A stretch of 64,000 nt of DNA from Metabacillus idriensis (GCF_009674765.1 NZ_WKKF01000001.1:868001-932000), one strand, 5' to 3'. Positions 18,051 through 27,318 are shown, numbered from the stretch's first letter. Made by a program: numbers and translations. Notes: a model not told the origin generated them from the letters alone.

Positions 18051-18605
18051 ATGAAATTAACAACAGCATTATTGACCGGAGCACTTGTCATTGGCGGAAT
18101 TGGGGCAGGATCACAATTTATCGGACCGAATGACCGTGCCCAGGCAGAGAAAAAGGCAGAAGAGCAAAATCTGAAAATCAGCTATGAGCAGGCAAAAGAA
18201 ATCGTCCTGAACGAACAAAAAGGCAGCATTTCAGAAATGGAGCTTGAGCGTGAATCAGGTGTCTGGGTATATGACATCGAAGTGAAGTCAGGCGGAAAAG
18301 ACTTTGATTTTCACGTAAATGCGGACTCAGGCGAAATCACGAAAAAGAAACATAACGAGAATAAGGATGATGACAGCGATAATTCAAACATCGATTCAAA
18401 TAAGGTGAAAATCAGTCTTGAAGAAGCAACGAAAATCGCTTTAAAAGAGGCAAAAGGAAAGGTTGAAGAAGCTGAGCTTGAGAATGAAGACGGAAAAGCA
18501 ATATACAGTTATGAGATTCAGGGTGAAAACGGCAAAGAAGCAGAAGTCGAAATTTCAGCAGAAACCGGGAATGTTCTGAAAACAGAATGGGATGACGAAG
18601 ATTAA
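18051..18605 (+). CDS. PepSY-domain exported protein (two repeats)
   Basis: The 184-residue protein has a signal peptide of ~30 residues (LLTGALVIGGIGAGSQF), two PepSY repeats (starting SYEQAKEIVLNEQKG and SLEEATKIALKEAKG) and an acidic linker (DDDSDNSN) between them. It is separated from the previous PepSY gene by a terminator and 170 bp, so it may have its own promoter. AAGGAGG precedes the ATG. Two PepSY proteins beside a two-component system recall ykoI/ykoJ. A role as a target or modulator of the YkoH-like sensor is plausible but unproven. Confidence 0.75.
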   Translation: MKLTTALLTGALVIGGIGAGSQFIGPNDRAQAEKKAEEQNLKISYEQAKEIVLNEQKGSISEMELERESGVWVYDIEVKSGGKDFDFHVNADSGEITKKKHNENKDDDSDNSNIDSNKVKISLEEATKIALKEAKGKVEEAELENEDGKAIYSYEIQGENGKEAEVEISAETGNVLKTEWDDED

Positions 18606-18612
18606 TCGCATG

Positions 18613-18649
18613 AACCCTCAAATGTGCTTAGGGCATTTGAGGGTTTTTA
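18613..18649 (+). terminator. Terminator after second PepSY gene
   Basis: A perfect 12-bp stem (AACCCTCAAATG with CATTTGAGGGTT) and a 9-nt loop are followed by Ts. Confidence 0.88.
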
Positions 18650-18738
18650 GTAAACTCCACTCTTGTCCTATGTCAATTCCTAGTAATTTACATATTTTGA
18701 TAAGGAAAGTGACTAAGACGTGAAATGGAGGAAGAGAA

Positions 18739-18843
18739 ATGTCTGGTGGAAACAACAACAATGGCTTCGCGCTGGTAGTCGTATTATTTATTCTTTTAAT
18801 CATCGTAGGAGCTTCATTCTACGGCGGCAACGGCGGATACTAA
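18739..18843 (+). CDS. YjcZ-family sporulation peptide
   Basis: This short gene encodes 34 residues: MSGGNNNNGF followed by a hydrophobic helix ALVVVLFILLIIVGASFYGG. The pattern F-A-L-[IV]-V-V-L-F-I-L-L-I-I-V-G is the hallmark of YjcZ-type small spore/membrane proteins of Bacillus. GGAGG lies 8 nt before the ATG. It is a monocistronic gene with its own terminator. Confidence 0.85.
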   Translation: MSGGNNNNGFALVVVLFILLIIVGASFYGGNGGY

Positions 18844-18851
18844 TAATAGCC

Positions 18852-18888
18852 GGGAGCTTCTGATGATAAATCAGGGGCTCCTTTTTTT
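18852..18888 (+). terminator. Terminator after the YjcZ-like gene
   Basis: GGGAGCTTCTGAT pairs with ATCAGGGGCTCC (one G-U and small mismatch) and is followed by seven Ts. Confidence 0.8.
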
Positions 18889-18977
18889 ACATATAACGCA
18901 TTAGGGTGTTTATGATTTTCGACAAATTTACGCGTCTTGGACAAACACACATGCGAACTAATAGAAGGGTGAATAAG

Positions 18978-19079
18978 ATGTCTTATGAGGAAAATGCTTA
19001 TCTCATAATCCTCTTATTTGTAAGACACCTCTTCCTGCTTGCGCATGCTGAAAACAGCATGCGATCTTTTTTTGCCTGA
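18978..19079 (+). CDS. Possible small hydrophobic peptide ORF
   Basis: A 33-residue frame (MSYEENAYLIILLFVRHLFLL at its start) follows AAGGGTG at suitable distance. It resembles small Bacillus spore/membrane peptides in size and hydrophobicity. However, a terminator-like hairpin (GCATGCTG-AAAA-CAGCATGC then Ts) overlaps its 3' end, so it may be a leader or chance frame. Nothing else is seen in the 18889-19177 gap. Confidence 0.3.
   Translation: MSYEENAYLIILLFVRHLFLLAHAENSMRSFFA
19043..19073 (+). terminator. Hairpin with T run
   Basis: GCATGCTG and CAGCATGC form a perfect 8-bp stem with an AAAA loop, then GATC and seven Ts. It could terminate forward transcription upstream of the convergent floT end. 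Confidence 0.65.
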
Positions 19080-19177
19080 AAACGATGCAGATATGATGTT
19101 TATAGATATTCACACTTGTTTAAATCATTTTCTTACAATGGAAAAACGCTTGGATGGTTACCAAGCGTCTAGAAGGT

Positions 19178-20701
19178 CTATTCTTTTGGATCTATCTCTC
19201 TCTTTTGATTCAATGAAAGCTGATCGATGCTTTGCTTAATATTGCCTTTGCCGGAGTAATTTTCAATCAGCTCTTTTATGTCAATGCCTGAGGATGCCTT
19301 CAGACTCTCCTGAAGGGAGCTCATCAGATTAGTCGCATAGCTCGTGACTTTATTTGCGCCGCTGTTTTCCCCGCTGCCGCCGGTGTCGACGACTGTGATT
19401 TTATCAATGTTGGAAAGGGGAGCTGCAACTTGCTTCGCGTATTCAGGCAGCATTTTCACAATCATATCCAATATCGCAGCCTGGCCGTATTGTTCGAATG
19501 CTTCGGCAATTTTTTCTTTGGCGACAGCCTCAGCAATCCCTTTCAGGCGGATGACTTCAGCTTCTGTTTCCCCTTGTGCGCGCTGTGCTTCGGCTTTTGC
19601 TAAACCGTCCATGCGGATTCTCTCTGCTTCAGCTCTTGCCAATGCTTCAATTCGGTACTGATTCGCATCTGCATCTGCAAGCTGTTTTGCTTTTTCGGCA
19701 GCTGCCGCCTGTTCAACGGAGTAGCGGTCTGCATCTGCTTTTTTCTTCACTTCAGAATCATACTGAAGTTCGCGGCGCCGAATTTCTCTTTCTTCGAGTT
19801 CAATTTGCTTTTGTCGCTCGATGATTTTAACCTGCATTTCCTGTTCGGTCACATGCTGTCTTGCTTTTGCCGTTTCTAGGTCATAGGCCTGATCGGCATT
19901 TGCTTTTGCCGTATCCTGATCTCTCCGGTATTCCGCCATTTTCAGCTGATTCAGCTTCTCTGCTTCGGCAATTTCCGTTGCGCGCTCAAGCTCCGATTTC
20001 TTCGCCTCTTTTGCTGCTTCTGCCCGTTTGATGCGGGTTTCTTTTTCAGCTTCAGCTGTTGCAATGTCAGCATCGCGCTTGACCTGGGCAATTCTCGGTT
20101 TTCCTAAAGAATCAAGGTAGCCATTTTTATCACGGACATCTTTAATAGTGAAGGATACAATGACAAGCCCCATTTTCGCCAGATCCTGAGAGGCCACGCG
20201 CTGTACTTCCTGAGAGAACTTTTCACGGTTTTTGTAGATTTCCTCAACGGTCATTGAGCCGAGAATCGAGCGGAGGTGGCCTTCTAGAACCTCACGCGCT
20301 TCCTGCTCGCGGTCAGTTTTTGATTTCCCGAGAAATTGTTCAGCAGCTGTTGCAATCTCTCCGATGGAACCGCCGATTTTAATGATTGCCGTTCCATCTG
20401 CCATGACGGGAACTCCCTGCTCGGTGTAGACTTCAGGCGTGGACACATCAAGTTTGCTTGAAAGCAGGCTAAGTGGTTCTGCTTGCTGAAAGACAGGCAG
20501 CACGAACGTTCCGCCTCCGCGGACGATTTTGATCTTGTTGCTGTTTTCATCTGTATGGACGTTTTTGGCGCCAAGATAGCTTCCCGTTACAATAAGTGCC
20601 TCATCTGGTCCTGCTGTCCGGTATTTCGTGACAAATACGGCGATTAAAGCAATGAGAATGAAAAAGACAATACATAAAACAATAATGATTGGCATGGTCA
20701 T
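19178..20701 (-). CDS. floT: Flotillin-like protein of membrane microdomains
   Basis: FloT organises lipid-raft-like microdomains and membrane fluidity. The 507-residue protein has an N-terminal hydrophobic hairpin (about 4-24), a PHB/SPFH domain (about 30-200) and a long Ala/Glu/Lys-rich coiled coil (about 220-420; repeated AEAEKETRIKRAEAAKEA-like heptads). The tail is acidic. Its start overlaps the stop of the upstream NfeD gene by 4 bp, as in the B. subtilis yuaF-floT pair, and the pair is preceded by a sigma-W promoter. Confidence 0.95.
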   Translation of the reverse strand: MTMPIIIVLCIVFFILIALIAVFVTKYRTAGPDEALIVTGSYLGAKNVHTDENSNKIKIVRGGGTFVLPVFQQAEPLSLLSSKLDVSTPEVYTEQGVPVMADGTAIIKIGGSIGEIATAAEQFLGKSKTDREQEAREVLEGHLRSILGSMTVEEIYKNREKFSQEVQRVASQDLAKMGLVIVSFTIKDVRDKNGYLDSLGKPRIAQVKRDADIATAEAEKETRIKRAEAAKEAKKSELERATEIAEAEKLNQLKMAEYRRDQDTAKANADQAYDLETAKARQHVTEQEMQVKIIERQKQIELEEREIRRRELQYDSEVKKKADADRYSVEQAAAAEKAKQLADADANQYRIEALARAEAERIRMDGLAKAEAQRAQGETEAEVIRLKGIAEAVAKEKIAEAFEQYGQAAILDMIVKMLPEYAKQVAAPLSNIDKITVVDTGGSGENSGANKVTSYATNLMSSLQESLKASSGIDIKELIENYSGKGNIKQSIDQLSLNQKREIDPKE

Positions 20702-21243
20702 AATGTGTCCCCCTTAAGTGTGTCTTCAAATGGCTGGTACGATGTGACGAATGCGATGCTGTTTTTGCTTTCAATGACTAAAATCTTTGTTCCGCTTGGG
20801 ATTGGGGTATTATCAAAGCTTGCGGCCGTTTTTGAGATCGAGCCGACACTGCTTGCGAGCAGCACTTCACCGAATCCGTCAACCGGGATGGATGTAATCA
20901 CATGGCCGACACGGCCTTTAAGCTCTGATTCATGATAAGAAAGGGATTCCTCTGCTGAAGAAAGCGGAACGAATACAAAGATGTGAAGCAGAGTAACTAG
21001 AATTGCTGAACTGAAGATGGAAATGAGTACAGAAAGAAACATTGAAAACAGGGCGGTCATCTCAAGAATGTATCCGCAGGCAAAAAAGAATGTCATAAAT
21101 GCGAGGACAAGCGTCGGACTTAAAAACGGAATACTTTCGGTGATGCCTTCTATGGCGTCTCCAAAAAAGACAAACAGCAAGGTCAAGCTTCCGGCAATAA
21201 TCAGTCCGATTAAATAAATGGTTTCAATCGGGTAACCAAACAA
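20698..21243 (-). CDS. yuaF: NfeD-family membrane protein partner of flotillin
   Basis: This is a 181-residue protein with three or four membrane helices (LIGLIIAGSLTLLFVFF, LVLAFMTFFFACGYI, MFLSVLISIFSSAILVTLL) and a C-terminal soluble OB-fold domain (GRVGHVITSIPVDGFGEVLL). I use the TTG at 21243 (LFGYPIETIYLIG), because GAGAGGGTG lies just upstream; a longer frame to 21297 has no such site. It is translationally coupled to floT. Confidence 0.88.
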   Translation of the reverse strand: MFGYPIETIYLIGLIIAGSLTLLFVFFGDAIEGITESIPFLSPTLVLAFMTFFFACGYILEMTALFSMFLSVLISIFSSAILVTLLHIFVFVPLSSAEESLSYHESELKGRVGHVITSIPVDGFGEVLLASSVGSISKTAASFDNTPIPSGTKILVIESKNSIAFVTSYQPFEDTLKGDTL

Positions 21244-21304
21244 GTTATCACCCTCTCTCTTTCTTTTTTGGAAAAATCTCCTTTCTTTGGGTCCCACTTA
21301 CTTA

Positions 21305-21330
21305 TACGACTTAATAGGCGGAAAGTTTCA
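21305..21330 (-). promoter_or_regulatory. Sigma-W promoter of yuaF-floT
   Basis: On the minus strand TGAAAC is followed after exactly 16 bp by CGTA, a perfect ECF sigma-W match, 62 bp before the yuaF start. In B. subtilis yuaF-floT is a known sigma-W operon, so position and sequence agree. Confidence 0.85.
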
Positions 21331-21410
21331 TCTTTTTGGAAAAATTGAATAATTGCCATTTATTCATTGAATGATAGAATTTAAGAAAACGATCAGCAGG
21401 TGAATCTGAA

Positions 21411-22511
21411 ATGAATGAAAAACTCGCAAAAGAGATTGTCGCAAGAACAATGTCCATTATTCCCTATAATGTCAATGTCATGGACAAGGATGGAATCTTA
21501 ATCGGCTCTGGTGATCATGCACGGCTTGGGGATGAACATCACGGAGCACTGAAGGTTCTGGAGACAGGAGAAAAAGTTGTGTTTACAGAGCAGGACAGCA
21601 GAAATTATCCGCGGACGAAGCAGGGAGTCAATTTGCCGATTTTTTTTCATCAGGAATTAATCGGCGTGATCGGCATCACAGGTGATCCATCAGTTGTCGC
21701 TCCGTTTGGTGAGCTTGTAAAAATGGCGGCAGAGCTTACAATAGAACAAGCTTATTTATCTGATCAAATGAGGTGGAATGAAGCATTAAAGCAAGAAACG
21801 CTCATTCAGCTCCTAAAAGGCGGTAATCAGCAGACAGCTGAATTTAAAGAACGGGCAGAACGCCTGAAACTGAACATTTCCACCGAAAGACAGGCTGTTC
21901 TTTTTCGCCTTCCTGAAGAAATTCCCCTAAAGAAGAGGCAGCTCTTTATGAGAGAACTGGAGCTTAAAGCCGGAAAAAATGATTTAATCGTAACAACATC
22001 CGCTGCAGAAATTGTCTGGATGGTAGAAAGCAAAGTTGTTCGGTCATCTTTTGATCAGGATAAAATGAATGAAATGCTGTTAAGAATGGATCTTGGTATT
22101 TACGGTGCTCTTGGTTATCAGTACGACGGATTTTGTGGTGTATCACTTTCTTATGAGAGTGCAAAAGAAACCCTGGATGCTGCAAGAAAACACTGTGCTG
22201 ATGGTTATTTCTACACTTATACAGATTGGGCGCTTTCCGTTCTGCTCAGAAATAAGAAAGACGAAACGAAACATGAGCTATTTAACTATACGATGAACAA
22301 ATTCCTGCGGTCAGATCGAAATGGAGAGCTGCTGCATACCTTAAGAGCATTCATTCAGTTTGACGGAGACATGAATAAAACAGCTGAGGAGCTATTTATC
22401 CATAGAAACACTCTCAGATACCGGCTTGATAAAATAGAAGAAATAACATCCTATAATCCTCGGAAGACGCTGGATTTGATGACCCTTTATGCGGCAATAA
22501 TGGTGGCTTAA
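21411..22511 (+). CDS. CdaR-family regulator of the glycerate operon
   Basis: The 366-residue protein has an N-terminal sugar-diacid recognition domain (about 1-135; MNEKLAKEIVARTMSIIPYN, GVIGITGDP), a GGDEF-like middle part and a C-terminal PucR-type helix-turn-helix (AEELFIHRNTLRYRLDKIEEIT). Proteins of this architecture activate genes for glycerate, glucarate or galactarate use. A GntP permease and a glycerate kinase follow on the same strand, so it most likely senses glycerate or a related acid. The ATG is at 21411, with a modest CAGGTG site upstream. Confidence 0.85.
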   Translation: MNEKLAKEIVARTMSIIPYNVNVMDKDGILIGSGDHARLGDEHHGALKVLETGEKVVFTEQDSRNYPRTKQGVNLPIFFHQELIGVIGITGDPSVVAPFGELVKMAAELTIEQAYLSDQMRWNEALKQETLIQLLKGGNQQTAEFKERAERLKLNISTERQAVLFRLPEEIPLKKRQLFMRELELKAGKNDLIVTTSAAEIVWMVESKVVRSSFDQDKMNEMLLRMDLGIYGALGYQYDGFCGVSLSYESAKETLDAARKHCADGYFYTYTDWALSVLLRNKKDETKHELFNYTMNKFLRSDRNGELLHTLRAFIQFDGDMNKTAEELFIHRNTLRYRLDKIEEITSYNPRKTLDLMTLYAAIMVA

Positions 22512-22581
22512 GGTGTGCATTTGCACAAATAAGTCCAATTAATGCCTTCTTTTTTTGTCATCTGTGACAATGATTCCTTTT

Positions 22582-22597
22582 TAGTAAGCGATTACAA
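22582..22597 (+). promoter_or_regulatory. Candidate cre before the GntP-family gene
   Basis: TAGTAAGCGATTACAA fits the catabolite-responsive consensus with one mismatch, 39 bp before the permease start. It implies that CcpA represses the permease/kinase pair in rich sugar. Confidence 0.5.
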
Positions 22598-22635
22598 TTA
22601 TATTAATTGAAACACTTACAAAGGGGGAAACACCA

Positions 22636-23904
22636 ATGGATATTCAAGTAAGCGCTTTCGGGGCAGTGTGTGCGCTGATTGTTGCGATCGTTCTCATCTT
22701 AAAGAAAGTTCCTCCAGCATACGGCATGATGGCAGGCGCCCTGGCAGGCGGCCTTCTTGGGGGAGTCAATCTGACGGAAACCGTAGAATTAATGATCACC
22801 GGTGCAAAGGATATCACGCCGGCTGTTCTAAGAATTTTAGCTGCAGGCGTTCTTGCAGGCGTGCTGATTGAGTCAGGTTCTGCGTCAGTGATTGCAGATA
22901 CAATCATCAAGAAAATAGGTGAAAAGCGCTCACTGCTTGCCCTCGTAATAGCAACGATGCTTTTAACAATGGTCGGTGTCTTTATAGATGTAGCTGTTAT
23001 TACCGTTGCACCGATCGCTCTTGCAATTGCACAAAGGGCCAAGCTCTCTAAGCCGGCGATTTTGCTTGCAATGATCGGGGGAGGGAAGGCAGGAAATATC
23101 ATGTCGCCAAATCCAAATACGATTGCGGCAGCAGATGCGTTTGACGTGCCGCTTACATCCGTGATGGCAGCTGGCATCATTCCAGCGGTTTTTGGTGTCA
23201 TTGTCACTTATGTATTAGCTAAAAGAATGGTTTTAAAAGGTGAACAGGTAAAAGCTGAAGAAATTACGTCTCAGGATGGGGGCCATCTGCCTGCTTTTGC
23301 AGCAGCCATCAGCGGACCGCTTGCGGCCATCTTATTGCTTGCGTTAAGACCGATTTTTGATATTGCGGTCGATCCGATTATCGCTTTGCCTCTTGGGGGC
23401 ATCATTGGAGCAATCGCGACAAAGAACGTTATCCGCTTAACCGATTTTGCCACTTCAGGGCTTTTGAAAATGTCTGGTGTTGCGATCATGCTTATCGGAA
23501 CAGGGACGCTTGCAGGTATTATTGCGAATTCAGGTCTTAAGGATGTTATTGTAGCAGGTTTGAACGCTTCCGGACTTCCGGCATTTATTCTTGCTCCGGC
23601 ATCAGGGATTTTAATGTCAATGGCTACTGCCTCGACAACAGCGGGCACAGCAGTAGCAAGCAGTGTATTTGCTCCGGCAATCATAGAAATCGGGATTTCC
23701 GGTCTTGCAGGAGCAGCCATGGTGCATGCGGGTGCTACTGTGCTTGACCATCTTCCCCACGGAAGCTTCTTTCACGCAACAGGCGGAAGTGTTTTTATGG
23801 GAATGAAAGAAAGAATGAAGCTGATTCCCTATGAATCTCTGGTCGGATTCACACTGGCGGTTATCTCTACCTTAATATTTGGCGTTTTAAAACTGTTCGG
23901 ATAG
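22636..23904 (+). CDS. GntP-family permease, probably for glycerate
   Basis: This 422-residue transporter has about 12 hydrophobic segments. GntP-family features include GGGKAGNIMSPNPNTIAAA, the repeated Gly/Ala-rich helices, and GGSVFMGMKERMKL near the end. The family imports gluconate or similar hydroxy acids with protons. Position between a CdaR regulator and a glycerate kinase (12 bp upstream of it) points to glycerate. GGGGG precedes the ATG. Confidence 0.85.
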   Translation: MDIQVSAFGAVCALIVAIVLILKKVPPAYGMMAGALAGGLLGGVNLTETVELMITGAKDITPAVLRILAAGVLAGVLIESGSASVIADTIIKKIGEKRSLLALVIATMLLTMVGVFIDVAVITVAPIALAIAQRAKLSKPAILLAMIGGGKAGNIMSPNPNTIAAADAFDVPLTSVMAAGIIPAVFGVIVTYVLAKRMVLKGEQVKAEEITSQDGGHLPAFAAAISGPLAAILLLALRPIFDIAVDPIIALPLGGIIGAIATKNVIRLTDFATSGLLKMSGVAIMLIGTGTLAGIIANSGLKDVIVAGLNASGLPAFILAPASGILMSMATASTTAGTAVASSVFAPAIIEIGISGLAGAAMVHAGATVLDHLPHGSFFHATGGSVFMGMKERMKLIPYESLVGFTLAVISTLIFGVLKLFG

Positions 23905-23916
23905 GAGCTGAAAGAG

Positions 23917-25050
23917 TTGAAGATTGTGATAGCACCAGATTCATTTAAAGAAAGCATGACGGCGCTTGAAGTATGTGAAGCGATAGAACGCGGATTAAGA
24001 CGGTCCTTGCCTGAAGTTAAGACGGTGAAAATTCCAATGGCCGATGGCGGCGAAGGGACTGTACAGGCATTGGTGGATGCTACAGGCGGAACCTTTACCT
24101 CCCTTACCGTGACAGGTCCTCTAGGTCTTCCTGTTGAAGCTGAATACGGCTGGCTTGGAGACCTTAAGACAGCTGTCATTGAAATGGCGGCTGCTTCAGG
24201 GCTTCATCTAGTGCCGCCCGAAAGAAGAAATCCGTTAATGACGACAACTGCAGGTACTGGCGAGCTTATAAAAGATGCCGTGCAAAAAGGGGCGGAGCAT
24301 TTGATTATCGGCATTGGGGGAAGTGCAACGAATGACGGCGGCATGGGCATGGCTCAGGCACTCGGAGTGAAATTCCTTGATGCCGAGGGGGCAGACTTGC
24401 CGTATGGCGGAGGCGCCATATCAAAGCTTGCAAGAATTGATGTTTCAGGAATGATGAAAGAATTATCAGGCGTAACCATTGATGTAGCCTGTGATGTCGA
24501 TAATCCCTTGACAGGGCCAAACGGTGCTTCTGCCATATTCGGTCCCCAAAAAGGAGCAACAGATGAAACAGTTTCTGTTTTAGATCAGAACCTCTCACAT
24601 TATGCTTCTCTCATTCTAAAAGAAACGGGCATGGATGTTGAAAAAAGAGAAGGATCTGGTGCAGCAGGAGGACTGGGAGCGGGGCTGCTTGCCTTTTTGA
24701 ATGCGAATCTAAAGCGCGGAGCCGACATTGTCATAGAAACCGTGCAGCTTGAAAAACACATGTCGGAAGCTGATCTTGTCATAACTGGTGAAGGCAGAAT
24801 CGACGGACAAACCATTCACGGCAAAACGCCTGTCGGTGTATCAAGAGCTGCAAAAAAACTGAAAATCCCTGTTATTGCGATTGCAGGGTCAATCGGCGAT
24901 GGGTATGAAAGCGTGTATGACGAGGGAATCGGTTCTGTTTTTTCCATCGTCCCGGGAATTGTCTCATTAGAAGAGGCACTGCAAAAGGGACCAATTTTTG
25001 TAGAGAATTTGATGGCCAATCTTGGCCGGGTTTTAAATTTGAAAAAATAA
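23917..25050 (+). CDS. glxK: Glycerate kinase
   Basis: The 377-residue enzyme phosphorylates D-glycerate with ATP. Family motifs seen are the start KIVIAPDSFKESMTALEVCE, PMADGGEGTVQALVDATGG, the GIGGSATNDGGMGMAQALG loop and ITGEGRIDGQTIHGKTPVGV. It starts at TTG after AGGAGCTG, 12 bp behind the permease, and is closed by a terminator. Length is typical for the GlxK family. Confidence 0.93.
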   Translation: MKIVIAPDSFKESMTALEVCEAIERGLRRSLPEVKTVKIPMADGGEGTVQALVDATGGTFTSLTVTGPLGLPVEAEYGWLGDLKTAVIEMAAASGLHLVPPERRNPLMTTTAGTGELIKDAVQKGAEHLIIGIGGSATNDGGMGMAQALGVKFLDAEGADLPYGGGAISKLARIDVSGMMKELSGVTIDVACDVDNPLTGPNGASAIFGPQKGATDETVSVLDQNLSHYASLILKETGMDVEKREGSGAAGGLGAGLLAFLNANLKRGADIVIETVQLEKHMSEADLVITGEGRIDGQTIHGKTPVGVSRAAKKLKIPVIAIAGSIGDGYESVYDEGIGSVFSIVPGIVSLEEALQKGPIFVENLMANLGRVLNLKK

Positions 25051-25054
25051 GAGG

Positions 25055-25088
25055 AAAACCGGTTAGCACGATCTAAAACCGGTTTTTT
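25055..25088 (+). terminator. Terminator of the glycerate operon
   Basis: AAAACCGGTT pairs with AACCGGTTTT around a 12-nt loop and ends in Ts. Confidence 0.85.
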
Positions 25089-25243
25089 GCTATTCTCGAT
25101 TCAGCAGGCTGTCTTTACGCTAATTTCTGCATTTATAGATATCCATGAATCGGCTATTTTTTCTGCAAATCTAATAAATTCTCATTCTCTCTTTCCATTG
25201 CCATCCATATTTTGTAACATGGGAGATGAGGAGATGAAATCAA

Positions 25244-25909
25244 GTGAATATTTTATACATAGAAGATGATCTCGAAATCGGCAGCTGGGTGAAAGATGAG
25301 CTGCTGCAAAAAGGGTATTCCGTTGAGTGGCTGACTTCAGGACTGTCATTGAAAGAGGATAAAAGGGCTGATTTGCTTATTCTTGATGTCATGCTACCTG
25401 GGCTTGATGGTTTTTCTTTAGGAAGAAGATTTAAAAAGAAAAACCCGGATACCCCAATCCTGATGCTGTCTGCCAGAACATCCATCGATGATAAGCTTGA
25501 GGGGCTTGAGTTCGCAGATGATTATCTGACGAAGCCGTTTCATCCTGAGGAGCTTGTTAAAAGGGTTGAGGTGCAGTTGAGAAGGTATCAAAAGCATACA
25601 TCAGGAAAAATGATGCTCAAACACCTGGAAATTGATCAGGCGAACCGCTCTATTGTGAATGCCGACACGGGCGATGAAATAATCTTAAGAGGAAAGCAAT
25701 ATCATATTTTCACCTGCTTCCTGCAGCATCTCAATCAAATCCTGACGAAAGAACAGCTGTTTGAGCATGTATGGGGAGAGCCATTTTTAGATGGTGACAA
25801 GACACTAATGGTCCATATTCGCTATTTGCGCGAAAAAATCGAGAAGAATCCTTCTGAGCCTGAGATCATTGAAACGGTCAGGGGAGTCGGCTACAGGGTG
25901 AGAGGATGA
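25244..25909 (+). CDS. OmpR-family response regulator
   Basis: The 221-residue protein has a receiver domain with Asp48 (LLILDVMLPG) and Lys in YLTKPF, then a winged helix ending IIETVRGVGYRVRG. The conserved loop before LTKPF reads FADDYL, one residue shorter than the usual GADDYL context. GTG start with GAGGAG upstream. It overlaps its sensor kinase by 4 bp. No transporter or other target gene is adjacent, so its regulon is unknown. Confidence 0.85.
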   Translation: MNILYIEDDLEIGSWVKDELLQKGYSVEWLTSGLSLKEDKRADLLILDVMLPGLDGFSLGRRFKKKNPDTPILMLSARTSIDDKLEGLEFADDYLTKPFHPEELVKRVEVQLRRYQKHTSGKMMLKHLEIDQANRSIVNADTGDEIILRGKQYHIFTCFLQHLNQILTKEQLFEHVWGEPFLDGDKTLMVHIRYLREKIEKNPSEPEIIETVRGVGYRVRG

Positions 25910-27270
25910 ACTGGAACAAATCGCTGCAGTTCAAATACCTTTCTATCATTCTTGCAGCTGTTCTTTTTATTCCCGTTTCTTTTGCCCTGGCATCCACGAT
26001 TGTTTATATACCGGGGGTTTTTCTGCAGCTGGGAAAAGAAACGGAACATCCTTTTGACGGCTACAATGAACTTACAGAGATGTGGCACATAGAAGCGAGA
26101 AAGCTTAACGGAGCAGGTGATCAAGAAATTGCGGACAAACTGGAAGCTTTGCATGAAAAATATCCGGGCTCTCAGCTTTTTTGGGTCGATAAAGAAGGGA
26201 AAACCAGAGATCTTTTTTCTTATAAGGATGAACTTCCGCAAATATGGACGCCAAATTATACGATTTCCTTTATGAAAAACAGCTTTGATGCGGATCCTTT
26301 TACGGTGGTCGCTTTTATCGGAGAGGATCAAGATAATGGATTCATGGTCATCCGAGTGGAACGGCTGATGCTCGAGCCGCAGGTTCAAAGGCTGGGAGAT
26401 GGATATGATGCCGTTTATTTTGCTGTGCTTGCTGCGATGATGATCCTGTTCTTTTTCCTGTCATGGCTGTTTTTCAAAAAACTTCATAAGCGGATTCTTC
26501 GTTTAAAAGAGGCGATGCAGAAAAAAGACGACTCAGGGCTCCCGCTCCCTATAGCTTTATCAAATAAGGATGAAATCGGAGAGCTTGAAGAAAGTTTTAA
26601 TCACATGATTAAAGAACTGGAAGAAAGCAGAGAGCGCGAGATGAAGGAAGAGAAAATCCGCAAAGTTTTAATGGCAAGCCTCTCTCATGATTTGAGAACG
26701 CCGCTGACTACCATGCGTGCGCATCTTTTTAATGTTAAAAAAGAGACTGAAACAGCAGCCGGCCTGCAGGCTGCCCAAGCTATTGATGAAAAAATTGATT
26801 TTATCAGCTCGCTGATTGATAATCTCTTTTCTTATACGCTTCTTTCAACAGGAAAGTATCATTTTCATCCGCAAGAAATCAATCTCAGCCGGTTTGTCAG
26901 AAAAAAGGCTGCGGAGTGGTATCCTGTCTTTGAAGAACATAAATTCGAGGCAGAAATCGAGTTTGAGTCCGATGAAATCCACTGGATTGCAGATCCTGAA
27001 TGGCTTGAGCGAATCCTTGATAATTTGCTGCAGAATATCATTCGCCATGCAGATCAGGGCAAGTATGTCGGCATTGCTGTTTTCGAAACGGCAGCCGGAC
27101 AGCAAATTCAAATCCGCGACAGGGGACCTGGCTTTCAGCAGGACAGCGGGAATAAAGGTGCCGGCATCGGACTGACAATCGCCCAGATGATGACAAGGAA
27201 AATGGATCTCGCATTCAGAATAGATTCAGATAGCAGCGGAACGGTTGCCTACATCGTAAAAGAAAAATGA
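25906..27270 (+). CDS. Sensor histidine kinase
   Basis: This 454-residue kinase has an N-terminal membrane helix (about 11-35), an extracytoplasmic sensor of ~130 residues, a second helix (about 170-190), a HAMP region, HisKA with His261 (SLSHDLRTPL) and a HATPase domain (NLLQNIIRHA, DRGPGFQQD, GAGIGLTIA). Together with the preceding regulator it forms a self-contained two-component operon. The sensor domain has no recognised fold. A terminator follows. Confidence 0.85.
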   Translation: MNWNKSLQFKYLSIILAAVLFIPVSFALASTIVYIPGVFLQLGKETEHPFDGYNELTEMWHIEARKLNGAGDQEIADKLEALHEKYPGSQLFWVDKEGKTRDLFSYKDELPQIWTPNYTISFMKNSFDADPFTVVAFIGEDQDNGFMVIRVERLMLEPQVQRLGDGYDAVYFAVLAAMMILFFFLSWLFFKKLHKRILRLKEAMQKKDDSGLPLPIALSNKDEIGELEESFNHMIKELEESREREMKEEKIRKVLMASLSHDLRTPLTTMRAHLFNVKKETETAAGLQAAQAIDEKIDFISSLIDNLFSYTLLSTGKYHFHPQEINLSRFVRKKAAEWYPVFEEHKFEAEIEFESDEIHWIADPEWLERILDNLLQNIIRHADQGKYVGIAVFETAAGQQIQIRDRGPGFQQDSGNKGAGIGLTIAQMMTRKMDLAFRIDSDSSGTVAYIVKEK

Positions 27271-27272
27271 GC

Positions 27273-27297
27273 GCCTGAATTTCAGGCTTTTTTTTAT
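27273..27297 (+). terminator. Terminator after the two-component operon
   Basis: GCCTGAA/TTCAGGC stem with a 1-nt-centred loop followed by eight Ts. Confidence 0.8.
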
Positions 27298-27318
27298 AGT
27301 ATTAGAATTTATATGTTT

